A DNA stretch of 64,000 bases, taken from NCBI GenBank assembly GCA_900539265.1, contig UQBM01000007.1:1-64000 (forward strand), read 5' to 3'. Positions 35,184 to 45,090 of the stretch are shown piece by piece (the first letter of the stretch is position 1; every line of letters begins with the position of its first letter). The DNA is from an uncultured Mollicutes bacterium (GTDB lineage: Bacteria > Bacillota_I > Bacilli_A > ML615J-28 > CAG-313). Both the position numbers and the translations under genes were made by a program. The notes under the pieces were generated by a model. That model was not told where the DNA came from. It searched no databases and saw only the letters and a list, made by a program, of their open reading frames with translations.

Positions 35184-38132
35184 TTATCTATTGTTAATAG
35201 CATCAATTGGTCTTTTATTTGCAATAAAATAAACAGGAACAAAACTAGATACTAACGCAACTAAAATAGATATACCAAAAACTAATATTATTTGTAAAAT
35301 TCCAGGATTCAAAATAGTGATCAATAAATTATAATTTTTTCTTAGAGTCGTGTTGATGAAAAAAACAACAATAAATAAAGAAAGATTAGCCAAAATAGCA
35401 TTAATAATTGCAATAATCAAACTCTCACTAAAGAAAATTTTAAATACATCTTTGCTTCTAGCTCCTACTGCTCTTAAAATTCCAATTTCTCTTTTTTTAT
35501 GATTAATTGAGATTGTTATAAAATTTAATAATAAGAGGGATGCAAAAATTGCAAAACCAAGTCCAATATACAAAAAGATTTTTGAACAAATTTCAAAAAT
35601 TGAATTAATTTCTGTTAATGTTTTTACAACCTCATTATTTAAAATAAATATAGTTTCTCCTGCTTTTGTAATTGGTTGATAATTATACTCAACAAGTTTT
35701 TTTATTTCCTTATCCGATGTTGGCATTTTATCAAAAACATATTTATATATACCATCATCAATATTAATGTAATTATTAAATAATTCTTCATCATTAATAA
35801 CAACGATTTCTGAATAATCTGTAACACCTACAACTTTATAACTCGTATTATAATAATCACGATTACTATAATAATTAATATTAATAAATAGTTGATTGGC
35901 ATATTCGTCAATTTTATTATTATAAAATGCAATCTTTTCTGTTAATTCAAAATCAAAATTTTCAAATATATTATTCATTATTTGATTTATTTTATCTACG
36001 TCTTCACCTGATGAGGCATAAGAATTATCTTGAAAAACTTTAAATATATAAAGAATCTTTTCATTTTCTAAGGAATCCACACTATAATCGTTATTAAATG
36101 TCTTAGATATTTCTAAATTGTTTTCATCAAAAAGTTGAACCATTTCATCTTTATGCATTGAATATAAATAATAATCATAATCATCAAATGACAAAAATCT
36201 ATTCATCACTTTAGAATATTTTTCATCATGCGTATTTAAATTAAGACCACTAAAAAAATCAATCATATCCATAACTGAATATGGTAATAAAATCTCTTTA
36301 TCATTTAAAAAGTCATTACCATTTTCTTTACTATTAACAATTTTATTGTAAGAAAACCATTGGTTATTAAATTCTATTTCTAACGTATTATTGCTATTTG
36401 GATACATTTTATTAAGATTATCAATCATAGTATCTTTTACAAAGAAAAGTAAATGAGGACCATTTTCTAAATAAGAATTTAATAATTGCATTTTCATATA
36501 ATCACCAATGGAATCACCTTTTAAATTTTGATATTCACTAATATCTGCTTTTGTATCTATAACACCGACAATTTTCATCTTTACTCCAAAAATCGAAATT
36601 TCTAAATTAATAGCACTCTCAAGATTCTTTTTTTCTATACCATTAAAATCTCTAATTCCATATTTTTTTATAGTATCTTCAATTAATTTAGTTATCACTA
36701 TTTCATCATCATTTTTTGGTAAAGAACCATTTAAACTAAAGTTATATTTATTAATAAAATTTATATCAATAGAAGTAAATCCATTAAAATTACTAATTTG
36801 TTCTAAATAAATATCTTTAAAATCAAGATAATTTAAACTAGGCATCTCATATTTTTGAAAAGTCCCATATACTTTTGTAAAATCAAGACTAATATCATTT
36901 GATATTTTTTGAAAATCTTCATCAGTCATTAAACTATTTTCTATATAAAAATCACCATTTGTTTCACTATAGGAAAAACTTTTTTGTTTTGAAAAAGTCG
37001 CATATTCAATTTTAGAATCTACAATTGAATTGACAGTTGTCTTTACATTATCATAACTGCTCATTGTGTTTGCAAGTCCAAACATCATAAAAGCTAAAAA
37101 GGAAAGAAAAATAGTTAAAGCTAGTCTAAATTTCTTAATTTTTAAACTTGATGCCCCCATTTTAAAAGCTTTTTTAAATCCTAATTTGGATTTGATTGTT
37201 TTGTAAATCTCATCTTGAATTACTATTTTATCTTGATTCGTATCTATAAATTTGTACAATCCCTCATCACTTAGATTCATTATTGTTTTAATTTTTTTAT
37301 TGTTTTCATTATCAATAGAAATTATTACATCACTTTTAGCTGTTTTTATATAGTCCTTAATTTTAACAAAATCTTCATCTTTTAAAATATAACCACTATC
37401 AATTTTAATAATTTTATTATCAATAATATTGACACCTTCTTGATTTTGGGTTTTAACAATTGTTTTTTCCACATCGCTTATGACTTTACCATCTTTTAAT
37501 TCAATTATTCTATCTGCATATTGCTCAGCAAATTCACGATCATGAGAAACAACCAAAACTAATTTATCATGAGATAATTTTTTAAGTGTATCAAAAATTT
37601 GTTTACCTGTTTTACTATCAAGTGCCCCCGTTGGTTCATCAGCCATAATAATTTGAGGATTTTTTATTAATGCTCTAGCAATGGCAACTCGTTGCTTTTG
37701 ACCACCAGATAATTCATTGGGCTTTCTCTTAGCCAATCCTACTAAATCAACTTGATTTAAAATATTATCGATTTCCTCGTTTGTAGCCTTTCGACCTTGT
37801 AATTCAATTGCAAGAGCAATGTTTTCTGCAATACTAAATTCATTTAAAATATTATATTCTTGAAAGATAAAACCCAAATAAGTATTTCGATAACTATCAA
37901 AATCACTTTGAGAAAAATCTTTACTTGATTTACCATTAATAATTATTTCACCAGAATCAACTCTATCAAGTCCACCTAAAACATTTAAAAGAGTTGATTT
38001 ACCAGCTCCACTTTTACCAAGTAAAAAAACCATTCCAACTTTATCAATTTTCAAAGAAACATCATCTAAAGCTTTTACTTCAATTCCATTTTTGACTGTA
38101 TATTTTTTAAATAAATTTCTTACTTCAATCAT
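35184..38132 (-). CDS. ABC transporter, fused ATPase and FtsX-type permease
   Basis: A 982-residue protein. The N-terminal ATPase (about 1-225) has Walker A LLGKSGAGKSTLLN, signature ELSGGQKQRVAIARA and Walker B IIMADEPTGALDS. A linker follows, then a membrane helix near residue 340, a large extracellular domain (about 360-840) and three C-terminal FtsX helices including GILRAVGARSKDVFKIF. The architecture matches MacB/BceAB-like fused transporters of Firmicutes, which work in peptide or lipoprotein export or antibiotic sensing; the substrate is unknown. It has its own promoter. MurC follows 77 bases downstream. Confidence 0.92.
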   Translation of the reverse strand: MIEVRNLFKKYTVKNGIEVKALDDVSLKIDKVGMVFLLGKSGAGKSTLLNVLGGLDRVDSGEIIINGKSSKDFSQSDFDSYRNTYLGFIFQEYNILNEFSIAENIALAIELQGRKATNEEIDNILNQVDLVGLAKRKPNELSGGQKQRVAIARALIKNPQIIMADEPTGALDSKTGKQIFDTLKKLSHDKLVLVVSHDREFAEQYADRIIELKDGKVISDVEKTIVKTQNQEGVNIIDNKIIKIDSGYILKDEDFVKIKDYIKTAKSDVIISIDNENNKKIKTIMNLSDEGLYKFIDTNQDKIVIQDEIYKTIKSKLGFKKAFKMGASSLKIKKFRLALTIFLSFLAFMMFGLANTMSSYDNVKTTVNSIVDSKIEYATFSKQKSFSYSETNGDFYIENSLMTDEDFQKISNDISLDFTKVYGTFQKYEMPSLNYLDFKDIYLEQISNFNGFTSIDINFINKYNFSLNGSLPKNDDEIVITKLIEDTIKKYGIRDFNGIEKKNLESAINLEISIFGVKMKIVGVIDTKADISEYQNLKGDSIGDYMKMQLLNSYLENGPHLLFFVKDTMIDNLNKMYPNSNNTLEIEFNNQWFSYNKIVNSKENGNDFLNDKEILLPYSVMDMIDFFSGLNLNTHDEKYSKVMNRFLSFDDYDYYLYSMHKDEMVQLFDENNLEISKTFNNDYSVDSLENEKILYIFKVFQDNSYASSGEDVDKINQIMNNIFENFDFELTEKIAFYNNKIDEYANQLFININYYSNRDYYNTSYKVVGVTDYSEIVVINDEELFNNYINIDDGIYKYVFDKMPTSDKEIKKLVEYNYQPITKAGETIFILNNEVVKTLTEINSIFEICSKIFLYIGLGFAIFASLLLLNFITISINHKKREIGILRAVGARSKDVFKIFFSESLIIAIINAILANLSLFIVVFFINTTLRKNYNLLITILNPGILQIILVFGISILVALVSSFVPVYFIANKRPIDAINNR

Positions 38133-38175
38133 ATTAATCCTCCAATAAAAGTATTAATTTTAAATAATATTTATT

Positions 38176-38204
38176 ATTATACACTATTTTACTTTTATTG
38201 TCTA
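38176..38204 (-). promoter_or_regulatory. Promoter of the fused ABC transporter gene
   Basis: Minus strand TAGACA (38199-38204), 17 bases, TATAAT (38176-38181), with an ATG about 42 bases after the -10 box and a TTGGAGG site. Confidence 0.75.
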
Positions 38205-38217
38205 TATTATGATTTAT

Positions 38218-38254
38218 AAAAAAGATGACAAAAGTTTTTTTGTCATCTTTTTTT
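38218..38254 (-). terminator. Terminator after the InlB-repeat lipoprotein
   Basis: A 16-bp perfect stem (AAAAAAGATGACAAAA and its complement) with a 4-base loop and T-run just past the stop at 38260. It is symmetrical enough to work in both directions. Confidence 0.9.
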
Positions 38255-38259
38255 CCATT

Positions 38260-39972
38260 TTAATTATCATTTTTAATAAACTTAGCATATAAAGTAATAT
38301 TATGATAAATGTTAGTTGGTAAATATTCTAAAGCTTCACCTTCAAAATTCTCATTATCGAACCATCCTATAAAAGTATATCCATCCATTGTTAAATTTGT
38401 AGGTAAACTAAGCCCTTCTTCCCAATCATACGTATAAATAAAAGTATTATCTCCTAAATTCACAACATATGGAATACGATCATAAAACTCTGGAATATGT
38501 CCTTTTGATATAAAATATGAAGGTAAAGTATCTTTATCATAATAGAAAAATTTTGCAGTATCAACAACTGAAGCCCAAGCTGATGCTAAAAAATCACTAC
38601 CAGTTCCTTCAGGATCATCAGGACCATTGGTATAACCTTCATCAAGACGCCACCAATAAAAAAAGTCTTGAATAAAATATATAAATTCTACATATTTATT
38701 ATTTTCTAAACAATATCCAATAAACCCATCCTCTGCTGTTTGGTTATTAATATTGCCACCAACATCAATTCTTAAATAAAATTGACCAAGTAAGTTACCA
38801 ACATTACTCATACCAGCAGCACCACCAGTATAACTTCCACAAATTGATAAAAATGTTTCTAAATCATTTACTCCTCTATCAGTTAAATAATTTTCTCTTT
38901 GACGATAATCAACAATATAATAATAAAAATCTGTAAAAAAAGCCAAAAAAAGTTGATGTTTATCAGCAAATACTTCATTTCCTAAAACATAGTTGATGCT
39001 ATATAATTGTTTTTCCCAAACTGCAGTTAAATTTAAATCTTCTTCATAACTGATTGGAATCGTAAAATGTACACGAATTGTATTATTAGGGCTCTCACTC
39101 CAACCTTTAAAAAGATAACCATTTTTGCTTGGAACGGGAAGTACTTTTCCTTCTCCTAAATAATATGAAGTATCATAATCATCTGGCATTATACCGCCAT
39201 TAGCATTATACGAAATTTGATATATTCGTTCCCATTTAGCATATAAGGTTATATTATGCATAGTACCCTTTTCGATTTTGGTTACTGCTTCACCAGAAAA
39301 ATCAGTAGTTTGATACCATCCTCTAAAAATATAATTATTTTTGCTTGGAATCGGTAATATAATTTCATCTTCTTTTGTAAACTTAATTTTATTTTCTGTT
39401 TCTAAACTACCTTCATTAAGAATAAGATTAACTTCGTAAATATCTTGCCATTTAGCATATAAGGTTATATTATGCATAGTACCCTTTTCAATTTTGGTCA
39501 CTGCTTCACCTAAAAAATCAACATTTTGATACCAACCATCAAAATTAGCATTCTTTTTAGTAGGAATTGGCAAAATAATCTCATCTTCTTTAGTAAACTC
39601 TATAGTGTTTTCTTCAATTTGACCACCATTTAAAATTAAACTGAGATAATAGATTTCACTCCATTTCGCATAAAGATTAAGATCTTTTTGACAAGTGCCA
39701 ACAATTTCAGTTACTATTTCGCCACTAAAATCACTATTATAATACCAACCATCAAATTTATATCCAATTTTCCAAGGAGAATCTAAAGTAAATTTATCAC
39801 TAGTTTTAAATGTTAATGGTAAATCTAGTCCTTGACCACCATTAAGATGATAAGTAATAGTATATATTTCATTATCATCATTATTATCTTTACAGCCACT
39901 AAATCCTAATATTAAAAATATTCCCCATATTATTAAAAACCAACTTGATATGCTTTTTAGCTTAATTTTCAT
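38260..39972 (-). CDS. Lipoprotein with InlB B-repeats
   Basis: A 570-residue lipoprotein (lipobox GFSGC, Cys near residue 27). Four consecutive Listeria-Bacteroides/InlB B-repeats follow (about residues 38-320), each with a start like YHLNGG, a middle F.GWY. and an end NLYAKW. A unique central domain (about 335-495: rich in Tyr, Phe and Gly) comes next, then a last B-repeat (YTFIGWFDNENF...TLYAKF). Two repeats share ITLYAKW with KIEKGTMHN, showing recent duplication. Such repeats are cell-surface beta-structures of adhesins. The central domain has no family I recognise. It is a single gene with terminators on both sides. Confidence 0.85.
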   Translation of the reverse strand: MKIKLKSISSWFLIIWGIFLILGFSGCKDNNDDNEIYTITYHLNGGQGLDLPLTFKTSDKFTLDSPWKIGYKFDGWYYNSDFSGEIVTEIVGTCQKDLNLYAKWSEIYYLSLILNGGQIEENTIEFTKEDEIILPIPTKKNANFDGWYQNVDFLGEAVTKIEKGTMHNITLYAKWQDIYEVNLILNEGSLETENKIKFTKEDEIILPIPSKNNYIFRGWYQTTDFSGEAVTKIEKGTMHNITLYAKWERIYQISYNANGGIMPDDYDTSYYLGEGKVLPVPSKNGYLFKGWSESPNNTIRVHFTIPISYEEDLNLTAVWEKQLYSINYVLGNEVFADKHQLFLAFFTDFYYYIVDYRQRENYLTDRGVNDLETFLSICGSYTGGAAGMSNVGNLLGQFYLRIDVGGNINNQTAEDGFIGYCLENNKYVEFIYFIQDFFYWWRLDEGYTNGPDDPEGTGSDFLASAWASVVDTAKFFYYDKDTLPSYFISKGHIPEFYDRIPYVVNLGDNTFIYTYDWEEGLSLPTNLTMDGYTFIGWFDNENFEGEALEYLPTNIYHNITLYAKFIKNDN

Positions 39973-39999
39973 ATTCCTTTTTCCCTTTCTTATAAAAAA

Positions 40000-40042
40000 T
40001 AAAAACCTTTCACTTTATTATAACATAAGTAAAAGGTTTTTT
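40000..40042 (-). terminator. Terminator after miaB
   Basis: AAAAACCTTT.ACTT pairs with AAGT.AAAGGTTTTT across a 15-base loop, with a T-rich end on the minus strand, 15 bases after the miaB stop. Confidence 0.85.
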
Positions 40043-40056
40043 CAATTTTGAATGCA

Positions 40057-41526
40057 TTATTTTAATACTTCTCCAAATAAATGCCACGAATATGCTTTCG
40101 TTATTTTCACATTAATCAAGTCACCGATTTGGCAAGGTCTCTCATCACTATCATTAAAATTAACAAGCATATTTTGTTTTGTATATCCAGTTAACATATT
40201 CTTATTATTTTTACTTGGCCCTTCAACTAAAACTTCTACAATTTTATTTTCATATTTTTTATGACCCTTTAAAGCATAAGCGTTAACAACTTCATTCAAA
40301 GTTTCTAATCTTTGATGTTTTTCTTCTTCAGTTAAAAGATTTTCATATTTAGCAGCAGGTGTACCTTCTCGTGGTGAATAAATAAAAGTGTAAGCTCCAT
40401 CAAATTCAACCTCTTTTACAAGTTCAATTGTTTGTAAAAATTGTTCTTGCGTTTCTCCAGGAAAAGCAACAATAATATCTGTTGTAAAAGAAATATCAGG
40501 AATTAATTGTTTTAACTTATTAATTTTAGATAAATATTCTTCTTTAGTATATTTTCTATTCATTCTTTTTAAGATTTCATTACTACCAGACTGAACAGGA
40601 AGATGAAGATGTGGCATAATATTTCCCCCTAAAGCCATTACTTCAATAGTGGCATCATCTAAATCTCGTGGATGAGATGTTGTAAATCTTAATCTTTTAA
40701 TACTTGTTTTATTTAAATCTTTTAATAAATTTGAGAAAGTATAATTTAAATCGGTAAAATCTTTACCATAAGCATTCACATTTTGCCCCAATAATGTTAC
40801 TTCAACATATCCATTTTGAGCCAAGTTTTCTACCTCGTTGATAATATCTTGGGGTCTACGCGATCTTTCTTTTCCTCTTGTGTATGGTACAATACAATAT
40901 GTGCAAAATTCATCGCAACCATACATAATATTAACCCAAGCTTTTTTTTGGTGTTCACGAACCATAGGAATATTTTCATAAATATCTCCTTCAACTGATA
41001 AAACATCAATAACTTTTTTTTGATTCATAATAGCATCATATAAATATTCTGGTAAAGATGCAATATTATGAGTGCCAAAAACTATATTTATTTGAGGAAA
41101 TTTTTTCTTAATAGTAATTATTGTCTTTTCTTCTTGTGGCATACATCCACAAATTCCTATTATCATATTTGGTTTTCTTTTTTTAAATTGATTGAATCTA
41201 CCTAACTCACCATAAACTCTTTCTTCGGCATTTTCTCTAATTGCGCAAGTATTAAACAGAACAAAATCTGCCTCTAATTCATTTTTTGTCTTTTCAAATC
41301 CTAATAGTTCTAAAATTCCCGCTATCTTTTCACTATCTGCAAGATTACCTTGGCATCCATAAGTTTTTAACATATAATGCTTGCCTAATCCTAGATTTAA
41401 ATATTTAGAATTTAAAATAAATTGATTAATTTCAATATTATTTCTTTTACGCATTCTTGCCTCTTTTAAAGAAGGTTCAACCATTGTAATATATTTTTCT
41501 TCATTTATTTTTAATTTATTTGCCAT
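40057..41526 (-). CDS. miaB: tRNA-2-methylthio-N6-dimethylallyladenosine synthase
   Basis: A 489-residue radical-SAM methylthiotransferase that adds a methylthio group to i6A37 of tRNAs reading UNN codons. The N-terminal iron-sulfur domain uses Cys in KTYGCQGNLADSE, FNTCAIRENAEER and GICGCMPQ. The radical SAM cluster is CDEFCTYC near residue 204 with YTRGKERSRRP, and the C-terminal TRAM domain starts near residue 420 (KIVEVLVEGPSK). The first 50 residues are an extension also known in Bacillus MiaB. Its position behind spoVS, ymdB and rny is the Bacilli order. Recognition as MiaB rather than MtaB rests on these motifs and context. Confidence 0.95.
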   Translation of the reverse strand: MANKLKINEEKYITMVEPSLKEARMRKRNNIEINQFILNSKYLNLGLGKHYMLKTYGCQGNLADSEKIAGILELLGFEKTKNELEADFVLFNTCAIRENAEERVYGELGRFNQFKKRKPNMIIGICGCMPQEEKTIITIKKKFPQINIVFGTHNIASLPEYLYDAIMNQKKVIDVLSVEGDIYENIPMVREHQKKAWVNIMYGCDEFCTYCIVPYTRGKERSRRPQDIINEVENLAQNGYVEVTLLGQNVNAYGKDFTDLNYTFSNLLKDLNKTSIKRLRFTTSHPRDLDDATIEVMALGGNIMPHLHLPVQSGSNEILKRMNRKYTKEEYLSKINKLKQLIPDISFTTDIIVAFPGETQEQFLQTIELVKEVEFDGAYTFIYSPREGTPAAKYENLLTEEEKHQRLETLNEVVNAYALKGHKKYENKIVEVLVEGPSKNNKNMLTGYTKQNMLVNFNDSDERPCQIGDLINVKITKAYSWHLFGEVLK

Positions 41527-41540
41527 ATTAATTTTTCTTT

Positions 41541-42092
41541 CTATTTATATATTTTTAGATATTCTTCGTTTGTCATACCAAAAATAAGTTTATCAAATAT
41601 TTTACCATCATACCTTACATAACCACTTCTAGCAATTCCCTCTTTGATAAAACCAAGTTTTTCACATACTCTTTGTGATTGATAATTATCAACAAAAGTT
41701 CCTACTTCAATTCTTTTTAACTCTAAAAATTCAAAAGCATAGGATATAACTTCGCGCGCTGCTTCAGTGGCAAAACCACATCCCCAAAAAGCAGGATTAA
41801 TAGAATAGCCCAATTCTGCTTTAAAGCGATAAATGTAATTATATAATTCTATAGTTCCAATCATTTTATTAGAACTTTTTAAGACAATTGCCCAACTACC
41901 GAGTTCATATGGTGTTTTAATTGTTGTCATTGTCTTAATAACTGATATTGTTTCTTGAACTGATGAATGTGGAGGCCAACCAGCAGTTGGTCCAACATAT
42001 GGTGTTTTGGCATATTCATACATATCATCCGCATCTAAAATTGATAAGGGTCTAATAATCAAACGTTGTGTATATAAAGTTGGTAATTCCAT
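41541..42092 (-). CDS. GNAT acetyltransferase, RimJ/RimL-like
   Basis: A 183-residue GNAT with the N-terminal strand LYTQRLIIRPLSILDADDMYEY, the acetyl-CoA pocket AELGYSINPAFWGCGFATEA and the C-terminal YQSQRVCEKLGFIKEGIAR. It is a typical RimJ/RimL/YdaF-like N-acetyltransferase that could acetylate ribosomal protein N-termini or small molecules; the target is not visible. An AGGAGG site precedes the ATG. It is inserted between spoVS and miaB, where Bacillus carries other genes. The spoVS terminator ends just before it. Confidence 0.9.
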   Translation of the reverse strand: MELPTLYTQRLIIRPLSILDADDMYEYAKTPYVGPTAGWPPHSSVQETISVIKTMTTIKTPYELGSWAIVLKSSNKMIGTIELYNYIYRFKAELGYSINPAFWGCGFATEAAREVISYAFEFLELKRIEVGTFVDNYQSQRVCEKLGFIKEGIARSGYVRYDGKIFDKLIFGMTNEEYLKIYK

Positions 42093-42113
42093 ATACCCTC
42101 CTAAGTAAGTAAA

Positions 42114-42132
42114 AAGTTGGCAAAGCCAACTT
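42114..42132 (-). terminator. Terminator overlapping the spoVS stop
   Basis: AAGTTGGC and GCCAACTT form a perfect 8-bp stem with loop TTT and a short T-run on the minus strand. It lies within 3 bases of the spoVS stop and 22 bases before the GNAT start. Confidence 0.8.
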
Positions 42133-42394
42133 ATTTACGAGATTCTACAATTAATTTAATCGCAGTGCGCTCCTCACCATCAATGACAATGTCACTAAAA
42201 GCTGGCACACAGATTAAATCTTTGCCAGTTGGCGCGACATAACCTCTTGCAATTGCAATAGCTTTAATAGCTTGATTTAAAGATCCTGCTCCAACAGCTT
42301 GAATTTCAACTGTTTGTTTTTCTCGAAAGGCATTAGCTAGTGCCCCTGCAACTGAATTTGGTTTTGATTTTGATGAAACTTTTAATACTTCCAT
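42131..42394 (-). CDS. spoVS: Stage V sporulation protein S
   Basis: An 87-residue SpoVS, close to the family's normal 86. The whole Alba-like fold is visible: EVLKVSSKSKPNSVAGALAN, VGAGSLNQAIKAIAIARGY, and the C-terminus IVIDGEERTAIKLIVESRK. In Bacillus SpoVS affects sporulation and cell division; in other lineages it occurs without sporulation and probably binds nucleic acid. It lies directly after ymdB as in Bacilli. It has its own promoter and terminator. An unusual run of seven G follows the promoter in the transcript ahead of the ATG (GGGGGGGACC). Confidence 0.96.
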   Translation of the reverse strand: MEVLKVSSKSKPNSVAGALANAFREKQTVEIQAVGAGSLNQAIKAIAIARGYVAPTGKDLICVPAFSDIVIDGEERTAIKLIVESRK

Positions 42395-42421
42395 TTTTAT
42401 GGTCCCCCCCTAGTAAAATTT

Positions 42422-42450
42422 ATTGTACTGCATTTAATCCTATTCATCAA
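42422..42450 (-). promoter_or_regulatory. Promoter of spoVS
   Basis: Minus strand TTGATG (42445-42450), 17 bases, TACAAT (42422-42427). A G7 run (42404-42410) lies between the -10 box and the start codon. Confidence 0.65.
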
Positions 42451-42474
42451 TTATGAATTATATGCCTACATTTA

Positions 42475-43251
42475 TTATTTTATCATATTTACAATCTCGA
42501 AATTTGTCACTTTATGATTTGTTTCATTAATTTCCACAATTAATCCATTAAATTGTTTTCTTCCTGTTTCCATAGGAATATGCCTAACTGGAAGACCAGT
42601 TATAAATCTTTTAATAATTGTCTCTTTTTCTACTCCGATAACGCCATCTAAAGCTCCTGTCATACCCAAATCAGTCATATACATCGTACCTTTGGGAAGT
42701 ATATGAGCATCATTCGTTTGTACATGAGTATGTGTGCCAACAATTATATTTACTCTCCCATCAAAGTGATGCGCAAAAGCAATTTTTTCACTTGTTGCCT
42801 CACCATGAAAATCACAAATATAAATATCACTATCTATTTTAGATAATAAATCTTCTGTGGTTTCAAATGGACAATCAAGTGAGGTATTCATAAAGGTTCT
42901 TCCCATTACTTGAAAAATAGTAATTTTTAAATTATTATAATTAATTGTTACAAAACCTTTTCCTGGCACCCCTTTTGGATAATTTAATGGTCTTATTAAA
43001 TTTTTAGCATCATCAATAAAATTAAAAATATCATGATTTGCAAAAGAATGATTACCCAAAGTAACAACATTTATATGGTGTTCTAATAAAAATTTATAAT
43101 AATTATTTGTAATACCATTACCATGAGCAATATTCTCACCATTTGCAATAATGAAATTAATACCTTTAGAATTTTTGATATCTTCTAAATGCTTATCAAT
43201 CATTTCACGACCAGCCATACTAAAGATATCACCAATAAGCAATATTTTCAT
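42475..43251 (-). CDS. ymdB: YmdB-type cyclic-nucleotide phosphodiesterase
   Basis: A 258-residue metallophosphoesterase of the TIGR00282/YmdB family. Metal-site motifs: GDIFSMAGRE at the N-terminus, IANGENIAHG, GNHSFANHD and GTHTHVQTNDA, followed by DLGMTGA. In Bacillus YmdB hydrolyses 2',3'- or 3',5'-cyclic nucleotides and controls the choice between motility and biofilm. The gene sits 15 bases after rny, as in Bacilli, and should be co-transcribed with it. Confidence 0.95.
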   Translation of the reverse strand: MKILLIGDIFSMAGREMIDKHLEDIKNSKGINFIIANGENIAHGNGITNNYYKFLLEHHINVVTLGNHSFANHDIFNFIDDAKNLIRPLNYPKGVPGKGFVTINYNNLKITIFQVMGRTFMNTSLDCPFETTEDLLSKIDSDIYICDFHGEATSEKIAFAHHFDGRVNIIVGTHTHVQTNDAHILPKGTMYMTDLGMTGALDGVIGVEKETIIKRFITGLPVRHIPMETGRKQFNGLIVEINETNHKVTNFEIVNMIK

Positions 43252-43266
43252 GTTTTATATCACTTT

Positions 43267-44847
43267 CTAACGTGCTACTTCTTGCACTCTTGTCTCTCTT
43301 ATCACTGTTACTTTTATTGTACCTGGATAATTCATCGTTGTTTCAATTTTATTTTTTATGTCTCTAGCAAGTTTATATGCTTCTGCATCTGTAATTTCTT
43401 CGGGTTTAACAATAATTCGAACTTCCCGTCCTGCTTGTAAAGCGTAAGTTTTATCAACACCCTTAAATTCATTACTTAATTCTTCTAATTGTTGTAATCG
43501 TTTAATATAATTATCAAGAGATTCACTACGAGCACCAGGACGTGCAGCTGAAAGGGTATCGGCTGCCGCAACCAAATGTGAGATTACATTATCCGCTTCA
43601 ACGTCACCATGGTGAGAAGCAATAGCATTAATTACAATAGGATTCTCTCTAAATTTAGTTGCAATTTCTACACCTATATCAACATGACTTCCCTCTTGTT
43701 CATGATCAGTTGATTTACCAATATCATGGAGTAAACCAGCTCGCCTTGCAAGAATTTCATCCTCTCCAATTTCGACTGCTAATTTACCGGCTAAGAACGC
43801 AACTTCTTTTGAATGTGCAAGCGCATTTTGACCATAACTTGTTCTAAAACGTAAACGACCAATTAATTTTATTAGTTCAGGATGAATCTTACCAATACCC
43901 GTTTCAAATACTGCTTTTTCTCCTTCTTCTCTAATTTCATTTTCTAATTCTTTCGTACATTTACTGTAGACTTCTTCAATTCTAGGTGGTTGAATTCTAC
44001 CATCTGTTACTAAAATTTCTAAAGTTCTTCTAGCAATTTCCCTTCTAATTGGATCAAAACATGATATAACAACAGAATCTGGTGTATCATCAATGATTAA
44101 ATCAACACCTGTTACTGCCTCAATTGCTCTAATATTACGACCTTCACGCCCAATAATGCGACCTTTCATTTCATCATTTGGCAACGAAACAACAGATACT
44201 GTTTTTTCTTGAACTGTTTCATTTGCATACTGATGAATAGCATTTGCTAAAATAACTTGTGATTTATAACTAGCCTCATATTTTGCTTTTTCAGTTTCAT
44301 CTTTGACATAAATTGCCATTTCCATTGACATTTCTTCTTCTAACCTTTTAAATACTATATCTCTTGCTTGTTCCTGATTTAAGCCTGCAATTTCCATTAA
44401 TTTTTGTTCTTGTTCGCTAATTAATTCTTCTATTCTATTATTACGTTTTTCAACATCAGCAATTCTTTGTTCTAATTTATTTTCTTTAGTAATTAGACTG
44501 CTTTCACGCTTATCAAGATTATCAGATCGATTTTCTAGATTAGTTTCTCTTCGATCTAATTTTTTTGCCTCTTCTTGAAGTTCTGCTTTTTTACTAGAGA
44601 TTTCTTTTTCCATCGCCATTTTATTTTCAGCAATCTCTTTTTTTGCTTCCTTAATTAAATCTCTTTTTTGAGCTTGTCCTTCCTTTTCAGCATCCTCAAT
44701 AATTTTCGCTGCTTCTTTTCCTAGGCGTTCATATTTGGTTTCAATATTTTGTTTTCCACGATTATATGCAACAAACCAAGCTATTACAGCACCTATAATG
44801 AGCGCAATAACACATAGAAGAATACAAACTCCTAATTTAATTTCCAT
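43267..44847 (-). CDS. rny: Ribonuclease Y
   Basis: A 526-residue membrane-anchored endoribonuclease that starts decay of many mRNAs. It has one N-terminal membrane segment (about 5-27), a long coiled coil (about 35-190), a KH RNA-binding domain with GRIIGREGRNIRAIEA (about 228) and an HD domain with HDIGKSTDHE (near 372) and NAIASHHGDVE. The length matches Bacillus RNase Y (520). A GAAGGAG site and a consensus promoter precede it. It lies in the conserved rny-ymdB-spoVS order. Confidence 0.97.
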   Translation of the reverse strand: MEIKLGVCILLCVIALIIGAVIAWFVAYNRGKQNIETKYERLGKEAAKIIEDAEKEGQAQKRDLIKEAKKEIAENKMAMEKEISSKKAELQEEAKKLDRRETNLENRSDNLDKRESSLITKENKLEQRIADVEKRNNRIEELISEQEQKLMEIAGLNQEQARDIVFKRLEEEMSMEMAIYVKDETEKAKYEASYKSQVILANAIHQYANETVQEKTVSVVSLPNDEMKGRIIGREGRNIRAIEAVTGVDLIIDDTPDSVVISCFDPIRREIARRTLEILVTDGRIQPPRIEEVYSKCTKELENEIREEGEKAVFETGIGKIHPELIKLIGRLRFRTSYGQNALAHSKEVAFLAGKLAVEIGEDEILARRAGLLHDIGKSTDHEQEGSHVDIGVEIATKFRENPIVINAIASHHGDVEADNVISHLVAAADTLSAARPGARSESLDNYIKRLQQLEELSNEFKGVDKTYALQAGREVRIIVKPEEITDAEAYKLARDIKNKIETTMNYPGTIKVTVIRETRVQEVAR

Positions 44848-44934
44848 AAATTAATTTGTCTCCTTCTAATTTTTTATTATTCGTAATGTAAATTATATAT
44901 ATTAGTGTATTTACACATAATTTCTTACTGATTT

Positions 44935-44963
44935 ATTATATCAAAAAATGGCTTATTTGTCAA
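44935..44963 (-). promoter_or_regulatory. Promoter of rny
   Basis: Minus strand TTGACA (44958-44963), 17 bases, TATAAT (44935-44940): consensus in both boxes. It faces away from the recU promoter; the predicted leader is about 80 bases. Confidence 0.9.
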
Positions 44964-45028
44964 TTAATATAAAGTGAGAGTTATAATATAAATGTAAAAT
45001 TAAATCATTTTATGTTTAATTTTATTTT

Positions 45029-45057
45029 TTGACAAATTATTATTTATTTGATAAAAT
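45029..45057 (+). promoter_or_regulatory. Promoter of recU
   Basis: TTGACA (45029-45034), 17 bases, TAAAAT (45052-45057). A transcript starting near 45064 would leave about 27 bases before the ATG at 45091 and only 6 before the ATG at 45070, which supports the later start. Confidence 0.82.
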
Positions 45058-45090
45058 AATTTTATTGATATGATTATTATGGGTGAATTT

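Noticed and set aside
42404..42410. G7 tract before spoVS as a phase-variable switch
   Set aside because: It lies in the leader, outside the coding frame and not in the promoter spacer; length change would have little predictable effect.
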